A stretch of 64,000 nucleotides of DNA from CAZFZT01 sp964523675 (GCA_964523675.1 CAZFZT010000001.1:70067-134066); one strand, 5' to 3'; counted from the stretch's first letter, positions 25,228 through 33,814 are shown. The notes: a model not told the origin generated them from the sequence alone. Translations and numbers: made by a program.

Positions 25228-26187
25228 ATGGCCATTCTCATCACCGGCGAAACGAAAGTCATCTGTCAGGGCATCACCGGCTCCGCAGGCGCGTTCCACA
25301 CCAGAGGGTGCCTCGAATACGGCACCAAGATGGTCGGCGGCGTCACGCCCGGCAAAGGCGGCACCACCGACGACAACGGCTTGCCGATCTTCGACACCGT
25401 GCGCGATGCGGTCGAGGCGACCGGCGCCTCGGCCACGATGATCTTCGTTCCCCCGCCCTTCGCAGGCGATGCGATCCTCGAAGCGGCGGCGGCAGGCATC
25501 GCCGTCATCTGCGCCATCACTGAAGGCATCCCCACGCAGGACATGATCCGCGTCAATGCGGCTCTGCGCGATTACCCCGAAGCCCGGCTCATCGGGCCGA
25601 ATTGCCCCGGCGTCATCACCCCCGGAAAGAAAGTCTCCGGCGAGGGCGCAGCCGCGACGTTCGAAGGCGGCTGCAAGATCGGCATCATGCCCGGCTACAT
25701 CCACCTCGCCAAGGACGACGCGCCCACCGGCAAGGGCGTCGGCATCATCAGCCGCTCCGGCACGCTCACCTACGAAGCGGTCTGGCAGTGCTCGCAGCTC
25801 GGCATCGGCCAGGCCACCTGCGTCGGCATCGGCGGCGACCCGGTCAAAGGGATGAATTTCATCGACCTGCTCAAACTCTTCGAACACGACAACGAGACCG
25901 ACGGCGTCGTGCTCATCGGCGAGATCGGCGGCTCTGACGAAACCGAAGCGGGACACTGGATCAAGAAGCACATGTCCAAGCCCGTCGTCGCCTTCATCGC
26001 CGGCCGAACTGCACCCAAGGGCAAGCGCATGGGCCACGCCGGCGCAATCATCGGCGGCGCGGATGATACGGCTCAAGCCAAGATGGACGCGCTCGCATCC
26101 TGCGGCGTCAAAGTCGCCCAGTCGCCCGCTGATATCGGGCAGACCATGGCCGAGGCGCTCAATGTCCGGATCGCGGTTGGGGCGTGA
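25228..26187 (+). CDS. sucD: Succinyl-CoA ligase, alpha subunit
   Basis: A 319-residue alpha subunit of succinyl-CoA synthetase (TCA cycle, substrate-level phosphorylation). The CoA-binding Rossmann domain starts at once (CQGITGSAGAFHTRGCLEYG). IGPNCPGVITPG and GIGGDPVKGMNFIDLL follow. The phospho-accepting His is H270 in KRMGHAGAIIGG. It is about 25 residues longer than E. coli SucD owing to small loops. The beta subunit gene sucC, usually adjacent, is not here. The frame uses markedly C-rich third positions, more than its neighbours. The dioxygenase gene follows after 6 nt. Confidence 0.95.
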   Translation: MAILITGETKVICQGITGSAGAFHTRGCLEYGTKMVGGVTPGKGGTTDDNGLPIFDTVRDAVEATGASATMIFVPPPFAGDAILEAAAAGIAVICAITEGIPTQDMIRVNAALRDYPEARLIGPNCPGVITPGKKVSGEGAAATFEGGCKIGIMPGYIHLAKDDAPTGKGVGIISRSGTLTYEAVWQCSQLGIGQATCVGIGGDPVKGMNFIDLLKLFEHDNETDGVVLIGEIGGSDETEAGHWIKKHMSKPVVAFIAGRTAPKGKRMGHAGAIIGGADDTAQAKMDALASCGVKVAQSPADIGQTMAEALNVRIAVGA

Positions 26188-26193
26188 AGTCCA

Positions 26194-26916
26194 ATGCGTA
26201 CACGGGCCGCATTCCACTCGTCAGTTGATCGTGATGGATTCGCCATCGCCGAGGCGGTCGTGCCTCAACATTTGATTCGTCAGATTTGCGATGAGATTGA
26301 TAGCCTTACAAAGGATGAGCCCGTCCGTACTCGACAAGGAAGCACCTTTGCTGTTCGCAATGCACTTGAACGACTGCCTGCCGCGCGGCTGATCGCCACC
26401 TCCGAAGCCGTCCGTTCGCACGCCGCGGAGCATCTGCCCGGGGGCGAACAACCTCACGTCGTTCGCGCGATCCTGTTCGATAAGAATTCATCAGCAAACT
26501 GGAAAGTGCCCTGGCATCAGGATGTGACGATCTGCGTCAAGGAGCGCATCGAAACTCCAGGCTTCGGCCCGTGGTCCACCAAAGCAGGTGTACCCCATGT
26601 ACAGCCGCCCGCCGATGTGCTTGCGAGAATGATCACACTGCGTATTGCGCTGGACGATTGCGATGAGTCAAACGGTCCGCTTCTCGTCCTGCCGGGGACG
26701 CATGCCAACGGAGTCCTTGACCGTGCATCGATCGAAAGAGCGAAGGCGGCAACTCAACCTGTGGCATGCACGTGCCGCGCCGGAGACGCCGTGTTGATTC
26801 GACCGCTGGCGCTTCATGCGTCGTCCGCAGCGGAGGTTCCTCACCGCAGGCGCATCCTGCATCTTGAGTTTGCCGCTAGTCCATTGCCCGGCAGATTATG
26901 CTGGCGCACGGTGTGA
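26194..26916 (+). CDS. Phytanoyl-CoA dioxygenase (PhyH)-family protein
   Basis: A 240-residue Fe(II)/2-oxoglutarate-dependent dioxygenase. The facial triad is visible as WHQDV (H-x-D) and the distal His in RPLALHASSAA, and the 2-oxoglutarate-binding Arg is probably in the following RRRILHLEF. Family members hydroxylate varied small molecules; the substrate is not predictable here. It lies 6 nt after sucD on the same strand, so the two are probably co-transcribed. Its last 21 nt overlap the 3' end of the convergent thiE gene. Confidence 0.88.
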   Translation: MRTRAAFHSSVDRDGFAIAEAVVPQHLIRQICDEIDSLTKDEPVRTRQGSTFAVRNALERLPAARLIATSEAVRSHAAEHLPGGEQPHVVRAILFDKNSSANWKVPWHQDVTICVKERIETPGFGPWSTKAGVPHVQPPADVLARMITLRIALDDCDESNGPLLVLPGTHANGVLDRASIERAKAATQPVACTCRAGDAVLIRPLALHASSAAEVPHRRRILHLEFAASPLPGRLCWRTV

Positions 26917-27978
26917 GGCGCTCATTGCACTACTGCGCATGAGCCGCTCCCGAAGTCGTCGTGCCGCTTCGCGCGGGTCATCCGCCGCGCAGATTGCCGT
27001 GCTCACCGCAACACCCTTTGCCCCCGCAGCGGTGACTTCGTCGATGTTCTCGATCGTAATTCCGCCGATGGCAAGGTGCGGCGTAAATGGATGCTGCGTG
27101 AGAAACTCGCGCAGATAGCCCACGCCGGAAGGCGTGCGGTCGGGCTTGAGGGAACTTGCGAACATCGCGCCGACGCCGCAATAGTCCGCGCCGGCTTCGA
27201 CAGCGCGATTCGCTTCACCAAGATCATGAGTGCTCGCGCCGACGAGCAGTGTGCGTCCTGCGAGCCGGCGAACATCCTGGATGGATAAATCGCTCACTCC
27301 AACGTGGACACCGTCCGCTCCGGTGGCGAGGGCGACGTCGGCACGATCGTTGACGATGACGGCGACGCCGCGCGGCCTGGCAATAGCGATCACTTCGCGC
27401 ACGCGCTGGGCGAGTTCCCCGCCGTCCATCTGCTTCTCGCGGACTTGGACGCAATCGATGCCGCCCGCAATGGCCCCTTCCAAAACTTCCCGCCACGGCC
27501 GGCGGCAGATCGATTCGGTCAGCAGCAGGCAAAGCCGCCACTGCCTTGCGCAGCCGGTGCCGAGCCGGGCGTGCAACTGCGCTTCGATGTCATAGGCGCG
27601 GTAGCGCAGCCCTTCGATCTGCTGCGCAAGATCGGGATGGATGGTCTTTGCAGCTTCTTCGATGGCGCGAAGGGCTTCAGTCAGCCGCTTGCCGGCTGCG
27701 ATGGCGATGTCTCGCAGTGATTCGCGCTGCATCTCATGCCGGTTCGAGATGTCTTTGCCCACATCGGCTCGTACATTTCGATTCGCTTCGAGCCAGCCAG
27801 ATGGCAACAGGTCGAGCGAGCCGCGCAGGTCGTGCCGCAGCGACTTGAGCGCTTCCGTGAGCGGGGCATCGTCGAGCACGAACCGAGCTGCATCTTCCAT
27901 GACGCGCAGCGCCTCACGAGCGCGGTTGGCGTTGGCGTCGATCAAGCGTGCAATGGCGGACACGGATGAGGATAGCAC
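26896..27978 (-). CDS. thiE: Thiamine-phosphate synthase with N-terminal ThiD2-like domain
   Basis: A 360-residue two-domain protein. The C-terminal half (about 150-350) is ThiE, a TIM barrel joining HMP-PP and the thiazole phosphate: VQVREKQMDGGELAQRV, VIVNDRADVALATGADGVHV, ADYCGVGAMFAS and LAIGGITIENI. The N-terminal 140 residues (RLIDANANRAREALRVMEDA ... LKSLRHDLRG) match what I recall of the ThiD2 domain (Pfam PF17792), a monofunctional HMP-phosphate kinase found fused to ThiE. The fusion would carry out two successive steps. It is flanked tail to tail by the dioxygenase and lies 30 nt downstream of the next leftward gene, which leaves no room for a TPP riboswitch directly before it. Confidence 0.9.
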   Translation of the reverse strand: MLSSSVSAIARLIDANANRAREALRVMEDAARFVLDDAPLTEALKSLRHDLRGSLDLLPSGWLEANRNVRADVGKDISNRHEMQRESLRDIAIAAGKRLTEALRAIEEAAKTIHPDLAQQIEGLRYRAYDIEAQLHARLGTGCARQWRLCLLLTESICRRPWREVLEGAIAGGIDCVQVREKQMDGGELAQRVREVIAIARPRGVAVIVNDRADVALATGADGVHVGVSDLSIQDVRRLAGRTLLVGASTHDLGEANRAVEAGADYCGVGAMFASSLKPDRTPSGVGYLREFLTQHPFTPHLAIGGITIENIDEVTAAGAKGVAVSTAICAADDPREAARRLRERLMRSSAMSASHRAPA

Positions 27979-28008
27979 GGCACCGATCGCGAAGCGGATT
28001 CATCCCGC

Positions 28009-30330
28009 TTACGGTCCCGGGAACAGGTCTTCGCTGAGCATGGCGATCAACAGGTCGCGCAATTCAAATGCGGAAGCGTCGTCATCGCCTCGTTGGATCG
28101 CTTGTGAGATCGTGAAGTGCGCGCTTGCCGCATCGTGCAGGATTGTTCGCAGTGCGGAGATCATGAACAGTGAATCGACTTCGCGGCTGGGGACGCTCAT
28201 GAGCTGGGAGTAGCCGCCGACAAGATCGAAGATGATCTCATCGATGCGACGATCGGCTGGAACATGGAGTAGCGATTCAATATCCACCCGTGCAGCGAAG
28301 CGCATGAGGTCGGCGGCGGTTTCGTAATCGCCACTGTAGGCGGTCGCCAGCGAGAGGCCGACGATGGTGATGCCGTCGTATGGATGTTCCTCCGCAAGGC
28401 AGGTGAACGCCTCAACAGCTTGCGGCAATTGGTCTGGACCCTGGGCGAGCAGTTCCCATGCCTGACGATGCGTGAATGCGCACACCGGCTGCTCGATGAC
28501 GATCGTCTCGGGCTGCTGCTTCACAATCGTTGTCGTCGGCTGGTAGATGACATGCGTCTTCGGCAAAACGCTGTAGGAGTACGAGTACGCGTAGAACGGC
28601 TTATATGGCTTGTGCCACGTGCCGCACCAAAGCGAAGAGTGGCATGGCGAATGCCATGAACACCAGGAGTGGCACGAGTGGTAAGGCCAATACGACCATG
28701 ACGGACACCAGCCGAAGTATTTCGACTTGAAGATGTACGGCGAGCCGTAGGAGAAGAAGAACGACGAACCACCCGAGCCGATACTCAGGAAGAATGAAGT
28801 CTTCGGCTTTTTGCTGAGATAATTGTAAAGCGGCTTCTTATGTGTGTGAACAAAAGAAGGCGCGTAATACGTTGAAGCGTTCCACGTGTTATTGACGTTC
28901 GAGATGGTCGTCACATTCGAGACATTGGTGACGTTGTTCACACTCGTCACGCTCGTTGAAGACGATGAGCCGGAGGCGATCACACCGGCCGCGCCACGCG
29001 ACGAACCGCTGCTTGCGCCGGCGGATGAATGGATGCTCGGATGAGTGAACTCAGTGAGCGGCGTGCGCTGACGTGCGGGAGCGATTGAATGCCCAATCGC
29101 CTCGCGACGCCGTTGGATGGCGCGATCACGGCGGGAGGAGTTCGCAGGCGCGAGCGCTCCTGAGCTCTTCTCTTGCGCTTCACGTGGAGACGGTCGTGCT
29201 GTGAGTGCTCCCTCGTCGCCGCGTGCTGGTCGAGTCGCTGCATCTGCTCGTCCACGGCTTTCTCGCAAACGAGGTGCTGTGCGATCAGAATTCTGTCGCG
29301 TAGCACCGTTGCCATTTTGCTCTGATTGCACGTCGCCTCGGCGGTACGCATTGCGGGCGGCGCGGCTTGAGCGCCCTGTCGCACGCTCCTGCCGTGCGCG
29401 TTCGAGATAGGAGTTGAGTTCATCACCACTGAGTCGCGTCGATGCAGGACGCTGTGCTGCGCGTTCGCGCTGCTGCGCGTTCGCTTCACGTTCACTGCCC
29501 AGGCGCACGCTGGGCGTGCGGCTTTGAGCGATTGCTCGATCCCGATTCGCAGCGGGTGTTTCGTCTCTCCCGCTGGCGCGAGCAGAAGATCGCTCAAGAA
29601 TCTGCATCAGGCGTTCGCGCGCATCGGTTTGATTCATCTCTCTTGTCGAACTGCGACGTGACGAATCGAACCGACTGTCCGGGGAGGCGTTGCTACGGCT
29701 TCGCATGCGCTCACGGACTTGATCGATAAGGCCTTGATTCGCCCGGCGGGGCGCGGCGCTTCCTCGCTGCGCAGGTGCGGCTTCGCTCCGCTGTGAAGGC
29801 GGCTGGAAGATCGAGTGTTGGGCCTGGCGCTCAATGGTGCGCGCAGGTGTGCGGGGAAGAGATCGACCGCGCGATGCACCATCCGATGTTCCGCGCGACG
29901 GTAAAGGCGAACGTGTCGAAGATCGATGAGCGTCGTTGCCGGAACGGCTCGAACTGCGCTGCGCCGCCGACCGCTGCGGTGTGGAGCGCGCAGGTGCGGA
30001 CTCACGGCGAGGTGCGGCCTGCCGTTGCGATGCCGAGCGAGATTGAGACGACGCCGACTGCCGCTGCGATGCAGACTGCGACCGCGACGATGCGGAGCGC
30101 TGTTGTGAGGCGGACCGCGATGCTGCCGACTCGCGCCGTTGCTGCGGTGCAGCTCGGGAGGCGGCACGCTGAGCTGGAGCGCTGGCTCTGGCCGGGTTCG
30201 TCGCTCCTCGGTTGTCCTCGCGGCTGCGTTGAGCCAACGCGGTGTCTGCTCCGGCAAGAAGAACAAGCATCAGCACGGAGAGGGCAGCGGCAGTCAAACG
30301 CCGGGACATCCCAATTCGACAGTGTTGCAT
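28009..30330 (-). CDS. Large secreted low-complexity protein with aromatic/Cys/His-rich centre
   Basis: A 773-residue secreted protein. ATG 30330 follows GGAGG and is followed by a signal peptide ending in ADTALA. Residues about 35-460 are low complexity, rich in Ser, Arg, Gln and Ala (hence many false frames on the other strand). A short Asn/Val/Thr repeat (VTNVSNVTTISNVNN) leads to a central block (about 500-610) dense in Tyr, Trp, Phe, His, Cys and Ser (WCPSWSYWPYHSCHSWCSWH and on). The last 150 residues form a helical, TPR-like domain (QAWELLAQGPDQLPQAVEAF). The layout recalls planctomycete envelope proteins; function unknown. It is followed closely by thiE on the same strand, probably by chance. 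Confidence 0.8.
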   Translation of the reverse strand: MQHCRIGMSRRLTAAALSVLMLVLLAGADTALAQRSREDNRGATNPARASAPAQRAASRAAPQQRRESAASRSASQQRSASSRSQSASQRQSASSQSRSASQRQAAPRRESAPARSTPQRSAAQRSSSRSGNDAHRSSTRSPLPSRGTSDGASRGRSLPRTPARTIERQAQHSIFQPPSQRSEAAPAQRGSAAPRRANQGLIDQVRERMRSRSNASPDSRFDSSRRSSTREMNQTDARERLMQILERSSARASGRDETPAANRDRAIAQSRTPSVRLGSEREANAQQRERAAQRPASTRLSGDELNSYLERARQERATGRSSRAARNAYRRGDVQSEQNGNGATRQNSDRTAPRLRESRGRADAATRPARGDEGALTARPSPREAQEKSSGALAPANSSRRDRAIQRRREAIGHSIAPARQRTPLTEFTHPSIHSSAGASSGSSRGAAGVIASGSSSSTSVTSVNNVTNVSNVTTISNVNNTWNASTYYAPSFVHTHKKPLYNYLSKKPKTSFFLSIGSGGSSFFFSYGSPYIFKSKYFGWCPSWSYWPYHSCHSWCSWHSPCHSSLWCGTWHKPYKPFYAYSYSYSVLPKTHVIYQPTTTIVKQQPETIVIEQPVCAFTHRQAWELLAQGPDQLPQAVEAFTCLAEEHPYDGITIVGLSLATAYSGDYETAADLMRFAARVDIESLLHVPADRRIDEIIFDLVGGYSQLMSVPSREVDSLFMISALRTILHDAASAHFTISQAIQRGDDDASAFELRDLLIAMLSEDLFPGP

Positions 30331-30517
30331 CAGGGCCTCCTCAAATCTGGGTTCGCGCAGCTTCACGCACGAAGTGGCGCGGCCGGCTCAGAACGAACAA
30401 GTCGGGAGCCAAGCCATCAGAAATGACAGCCCTCGCGGCAAGGATATTCCGCGAAATGTTGAAGTTGTTCGGGTGAAACTGTATCGACGCGGCCGCTGTG
30501 CGGCAGCGGCGGGTCAA

Positions 30518-31156
30518 TTAGTCCACGCCGCCCGTGAGCGGATTGTCCTTCTTCGTTGCTGACTCAGGTAGCCGATCGAGGATTCGATCGATGAGGCCGT
30601 ACTCGAGCATTTCCTGAGCCGTCAGCCACTTGTTACGCTCACAATCTTCAGTGATCCGCTCAACCGGTTGACCGGTGGCGTTGCTGTAGATGCGGTAAAT
30701 GCTGTCGCGCATCCGCAGAATGTGGCGGGCCTCGATCTCAAGATCAGTGGCCTGCCCCTCCATGACGCCGGAGAGAAGTGGCTGGTGCATGAGGTTTTCG
30801 GAGTTCGGCAGGGCGTATCGCTTGCCCTTTGCGCCGGAGCACGCAATCACCGAGCCCATCGACGCGGCCTGGCCGATGATGTATGTCGCCACATCGCAGG
30901 GAATGAAGTTCATCGTGTCCACGATGCCCAGTCCCGCCGTGATCGAGCCGCCGGGCGAATTGATGTACAGCGACACCTCGGCTTTGGGATCTTCATTGGC
31001 GAGAAAGAGAAGTTGCGCGACGATCAGGTTCGCCATCTCATCCATCACCGGGCCACCAGCGAAGATGATGCGATCGGTGAGCAGGCGCGAATAAATGTCA
31101 TACGCGCGCTCGCCGCGGCCGGTCTTTTCGATGACGATGGGAACGAGTGTGGACAT
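30518..31156 (-). CDS. clpP: ATP-dependent Clp protease proteolytic subunit (copy 1)
   Basis: A 212-residue ClpP with the serine-protease triad: nucleophile S99 in GQAASMGS, H124 in LMHQPLLSG, and an Asp in the following EDCERNKWLTAQEM region. The N-terminal axial loop (IEKTGRGERAYDIYSRLL) is standard. ClpP forms 14-mers that degrade substrates delivered by ClpX or ClpA/C. The second ClpP gene lies 103 nt upstream on the same strand, so the pair may form mixed rings. The gap between them contains a dispersed repeat. Confidence 0.95.
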   Translation of the reverse strand: MSTLVPIVIEKTGRGERAYDIYSRLLTDRIIFAGGPVMDEMANLIVAQLLFLANEDPKAEVSLYINSPGGSITAGLGIVDTMNFIPCDVATYIIGQAASMGSVIACSGAKGKRYALPNSENLMHQPLLSGVMEGQATDLEIEARHILRMRDSIYRIYSNATGQPVERITEDCERNKWLTAQEMLEYGLIDRILDRLPESATKKDNPLTGGVD

Positions 31157-31160
31157 GGGG

Positions 31161-31208
31161 TTTCGGCTATTCGGCTATCGCTGTTGTCTGTCGGCGGTTG
31201 ACTGTTAG
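31161..31208. repeat. CGGCTATTCGGCTAT-type repeat between the clpP genes
   Basis: A 48-nt tract (TTCGGCTATTCGGCTATCGC, then TGTTGTCTGTCGGCGGTTGA) lies 5 nt upstream of the clpP copy 1 start. Its reverse complement is built like the GCCGACAG/AGCCGA tract inside panC (9609-9686). It occupies the whole leader of clpP copy 1 and so may affect its translation. Confidence 0.55.
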
Positions 31209-31259
31209 CGCGCCAGCCGGTTGCGGCTTCGCGCGGTCGCACTGCGAACATGGAGCGTC

Positions 31260-31937
31260 TTACTTTTTCTCATCCTTCTTCTTCTCGGGCGCCTCAAAGA
31301 CGGTGTCTACAAGGCCGTATGCCTTGGCCTCCTCGGCAGAGAAAAACTTATCGCGCTCAGAGTCGGCAGTCACCTGTTCGATCGGCTGACCGGTGTGTTT
31401 GGCGAGAATCTGGTTGAGCGTCTGCTTGGCCTTGATGATCTGCTCGGCCTGGATTTGAATGTCGCTCGTCTGACCCGTCACGCCGCCCCACGGCTGGTGG
31501 ATCATCACCTTGGCGTGCGGCAGGATGTGCCGTTTCCCGGGCGTGCCGGCGGCCAGCAGCACGGCGCCTCCGGAATAGGCCCGTCCGATGCAGAACGTCG
31601 CGACGTCCGATGAGATAAAGCTCATGGTGTCGTAGATGGCGAGCGTGTCATCAACCGACCCCCCGGGCGAGTTGATATAGAAGTTGATATCCTGCCCCCT
31701 CTTCTGATCCTCGAGGTAGAGCATCTGCATCATGATGCGGGCAGCGGAGGCGTGATTGATCTCGCCGACGAGAAAGACGACGCGATTCTCGAGCATCAGC
31801 TCATCAAGCGTCATCTCGCGCGTGCGCTGATAATGCACCGCATCGTATTGCTCGGGTGGCGTTCTCCCGTCCAGCGGCTGTATCGGAAGACGCGCTGGGC
31901 GAGGTTGATTCGGATCAAACGGGCCGATCTGATTCAT
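31260..31937 (-). CDS. clpP: ClpP-family protease subunit (copy 2, divergent active-site segment)
   Basis: A 225-residue ClpP paralog. Catalytic residues are retained: S122 in GRAYSGGAVLL, H147 in MIHQPWGG and a late Asp. The segment around the serine differs from the common GQAASMGA, with a Tyr before and Gly-Gly after it, which may change substrate or inhibitor fit. The first 35 residues are Pro-rich and replace the usual axial loop, and the C-terminus is a Lys/Asp/Glu tail. Upstream gene of the clpP pair. Planctomycetes, like several other phyla, often carry more than one ClpP. Confidence 0.93.
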   Translation of the reverse strand: MNQIGPFDPNQPRPARLPIQPLDGRTPPEQYDAVHYQRTREMTLDELMLENRVVFLVGEINHASAARIMMQMLYLEDQKRGQDINFYINSPGGSVDDTLAIYDTMSFISSDVATFCIGRAYSGGAVLLAAGTPGKRHILPHAKVMIHQPWGGVTGQTSDIQIQAEQIIKAKQTLNQILAKHTGQPIEQVTADSERDKFFSAEEAKAYGLVDTVFEAPEKKKDEKK

Positions 31938-32144
31938 TGTGTTTCATCTGATCCGCCGCGGCGGAGGTGGAGGAGAGTGCGGGAATCCGTCGGAGCTGGA
32001 GAAGAGCTCCGGCCCATCATAGGCGGATAGGGCCTATCGGCAAGTAGCGTTCGCTTCATCACTCATACTGAAACGCGAAGCAGCAGACGAGCGCGCAACG
32101 CTGCGATGCATGAGACTGAGAACCCGCCGCCGCAGTGAAGTTGA

Positions 32145-32534
32145 TCAATATTCCCGATCTGTCGGCGCCAGCATGAGTTGCTGGCCGCTGAACTCCACGG
32201 CTCGCAATGGCAGATCAGGGTGATGCCGCTCCATCTGGTCCTCGCTCAGCAGAACTCCCAATGTTTGCCACCGGTCTCCTCGCCGCTCATAGACCGAGTA
32301 TCGCGGTCCATAGTCGGAGCCATAGATTCGTATGAGATGGTTCCGATGCTCCAGCATACCGATGAGCTTGAGGCCATCATGTGGATCGGCGCTGACAGTC
32401 GCTTCGCCCTCCTTCCCGGCGTCTCCAGCTTCGCTTGAAGTCGGCGTGAAGATGCTCGCCATAACGGCGAAGGCGGCACAGAGTCCGGCCACGGCGAGTA
32501 GCCGACCCAGGACAATCGGTCGAGGAGCCCTCAT
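32145..32534 (-). CDS. Small secreted or membrane-anchored protein of unknown function
   Basis: A 129-residue protein. ATG 32534 is chosen because AAGGAG lies 6 nt upstream; the frame extends to 32612. The N-terminal hydrophobic segment (GRLLAVAGLCAAFAVMASIF) is a signal peptide or anchor, followed by a Gly/Glu linker. The C-terminal 75 residues are a compact beta domain with aromatic residues (LIRIYGSDYGPRYSVYERRG, WQTLGVLLSEDQM). I recognise no family. It is divergent from the tRNA-Glu and forms the left border of the Rhs island. Confidence 0.65.
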   Translation of the reverse strand: MRAPRPIVLGRLLAVAGLCAAFAVMASIFTPTSSEAGDAGKEGEATVSADPHDGLKLIGMLEHRNHLIRIYGSDYGPRYSVYERRGDRWQTLGVLLSEDQMERHHPDLPLRAVEFSGQQLMLAPTDREY

Positions 32535-32678
32535 TTCTCCTTCATCGACCGATGAGTGCCGCGACATAAACGCGGGCGGCAGAGTTGCCGCATGATGCAG
32601 TTCGGCTATCATTGTTGCCGCTCAGCCGGCCTGGGTGCCGCTGAGTCGGCATTGGATCAGTCCGTTGAGAACTGTACC

Positions 32679-32753
32679 GACCCCATCGTCTAGTCAGGTC
32701 CAGGACACCAGGTTTTCATCCTGGGAACAGGGGTTCGAATCCCCTTGGGGTCG
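32679..32753 (+). tRNA. tRNA-Glu (anticodon UUC)
   Basis: A 75-nt cloverleaf with acceptor stem GACCCCA/TGGGGTC, discriminator G at 32753, a D-arm in GTCTAGTCAGGTCCAGGAC, anticodon stem CCAGG/CCTGG with loop TTTTCAT (anticodon TTC at 32715-32717), and a T-arm AGGGG-TTCGAAT-CCCCT. CCA is not encoded. It stands at the left edge of an island of Rhs fragments and an IS remnant, a common place for integrated DNA, but I found no second copy of its 3' end inside the window. Confidence 0.97.
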
Positions 32754-32828
32754 CTTGATCGCGACATCGGGCTCGCCGCACGGCGGGCTCGATCTCGTTG
32801 AAGGGATCTTCCGGGTTATAGTGATAGC

Positions 32829-33806
32829 GTGATCCACAGCGAACCCGCGATTGCGGGCGATCGTGATGCCAACACCGACTGGGACGTCGAGTCCGACGGC
32901 GTTCTGGAAGAGCGCACGTATTACTGCCAGAACTGGCGGCATGATGTGGTCGCGCTGATTGATGACGCCGGCGGGCTACTTGAGCAGGTGCGATACAGCG
33001 CCTACGGCACGCCCTTCGGTCTTCCGGGAGGCGATGTCAATTCCGATGGCGAAGTCACTTCCGCGGATGATGACATCATTCGCGATTGGATCAACACCAC
33101 AACCTACGATGTGCGCGGCGACATGGACCTCGACGGCGACGTCGACAACGCCGATCGCACCAAACTGCAATCCCGCATCGGCGACTCTCTCGGCCGTGAA
33201 AAACTCTCACGCTCGATCTCCTCTTCCGACGGCGGTAACCGCAAGGGATACGCCGGCTATGAAGGTGACTTCTCGCGTGACGGCTTCTGGCATGTGAGGA
33301 ATCGTGTGCTCGACACAGAACTCGGCCGGTGGACGCGCCGCGATCCGTTGGGGTATGTGGATGGGGTGAGTTTGTATCAGTACACTCGATCACTGCCGAC
33401 AGTGAATTCGGACCCCACAGGATTGATAACAAGGAGAAAGCCGTGGCCGCCAGCGAATCCAGCAATGGCTGCTTGTTGTGCCATTTGCACACCATGGATG
33501 CCGACACCTGGGGCACCAGGTGCCCCCCAATGGAGTGTCCCAATAGGTTACGGCCCTCTTTGCGGCCAATGTGGATGTCGAGCATTCTATTGCACCTTTG
33601 CCTGGACGCGCACCTGCCCTCCTGCTTCCGGTTGTGCAGTGGGTCCCCAAGCCAGCTGCTCACATCAATGCTTCTATAGAGCTCCACTCGGGGCGGCTGC
33701 CAATTGTGCCGCCGCATGTGGAGCCCCTGGAGGTCCACCTGCTGGCGCTTGTCCCACACCGCCACCTGGGCCAGGTCCGGTTGGAGGTCCACCTTGTGCC
33801 TTGTAG
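32829..33806 (+). CDS. Orphan Rhs-core tip 1 with embedded dockerin and Cys-rich tail
   Basis: A 325-residue protein lacking signal peptide and the long YD-repeat body of Rhs proteins. Residues 11-66 are Rhs core (EERTYYCQNWRHDVVALIDD ... VRYSAYGTPFG). Residues 67-118 are a type I dockerin with two Ca-loops, DVNSDGEVTSAD and DMDLDGDVDNAD. Residues 138-199 resume the Rhs core and end in the hallmark GRWTRRDPLGYVDG ... SDPTGL. The variable tip (200-325) has about 19 Cys and many Pro/Gly. In-frame codons before the GTG read YSDSV, matching YIDSV before tip 2, so both are truncated at the same core position. A zinc-ribbon membrane gene starts 8 nt after the stop. The tip's role (toxin, adhesin) is unknown. 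Confidence 0.85.
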   Translation: MIHSEPAIAGDRDANTDWDVESDGVLEERTYYCQNWRHDVVALIDDAGGLLEQVRYSAYGTPFGLPGGDVNSDGEVTSADDDIIRDWINTTTYDVRGDMDLDGDVDNADRTKLQSRIGDSLGREKLSRSISSSDGGNRKGYAGYEGDFSRDGFWHVRNRVLDTELGRWTRRDPLGYVDGVSLYQYTRSLPTVNSDPTGLITRRKPWPPANPAMAACCAICTPWMPTPGAPGAPQWSVPIGYGPLCGQCGCRAFYCTFAWTRTCPPASGCAVGPQASCSHQCFYRAPLGAAANCAAACGAPGGPPAGACPTPPPGPGPVGGPPCAL

Positions 33807-33814
33807 ATCATTGA

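Noticed and set aside
27979..28008. TPP riboswitch before thiE
   Set aside because: Only 30 nt separate thiE from the upstream gene, and no CTGAGA-type conserved motifs are seen.
29117..30476. Several plus-strand frames opposite the 773-residue protein
   Set aside because: Arg/Ala-rich shadows of a Ser/Arg/Gln low-complexity coding region.
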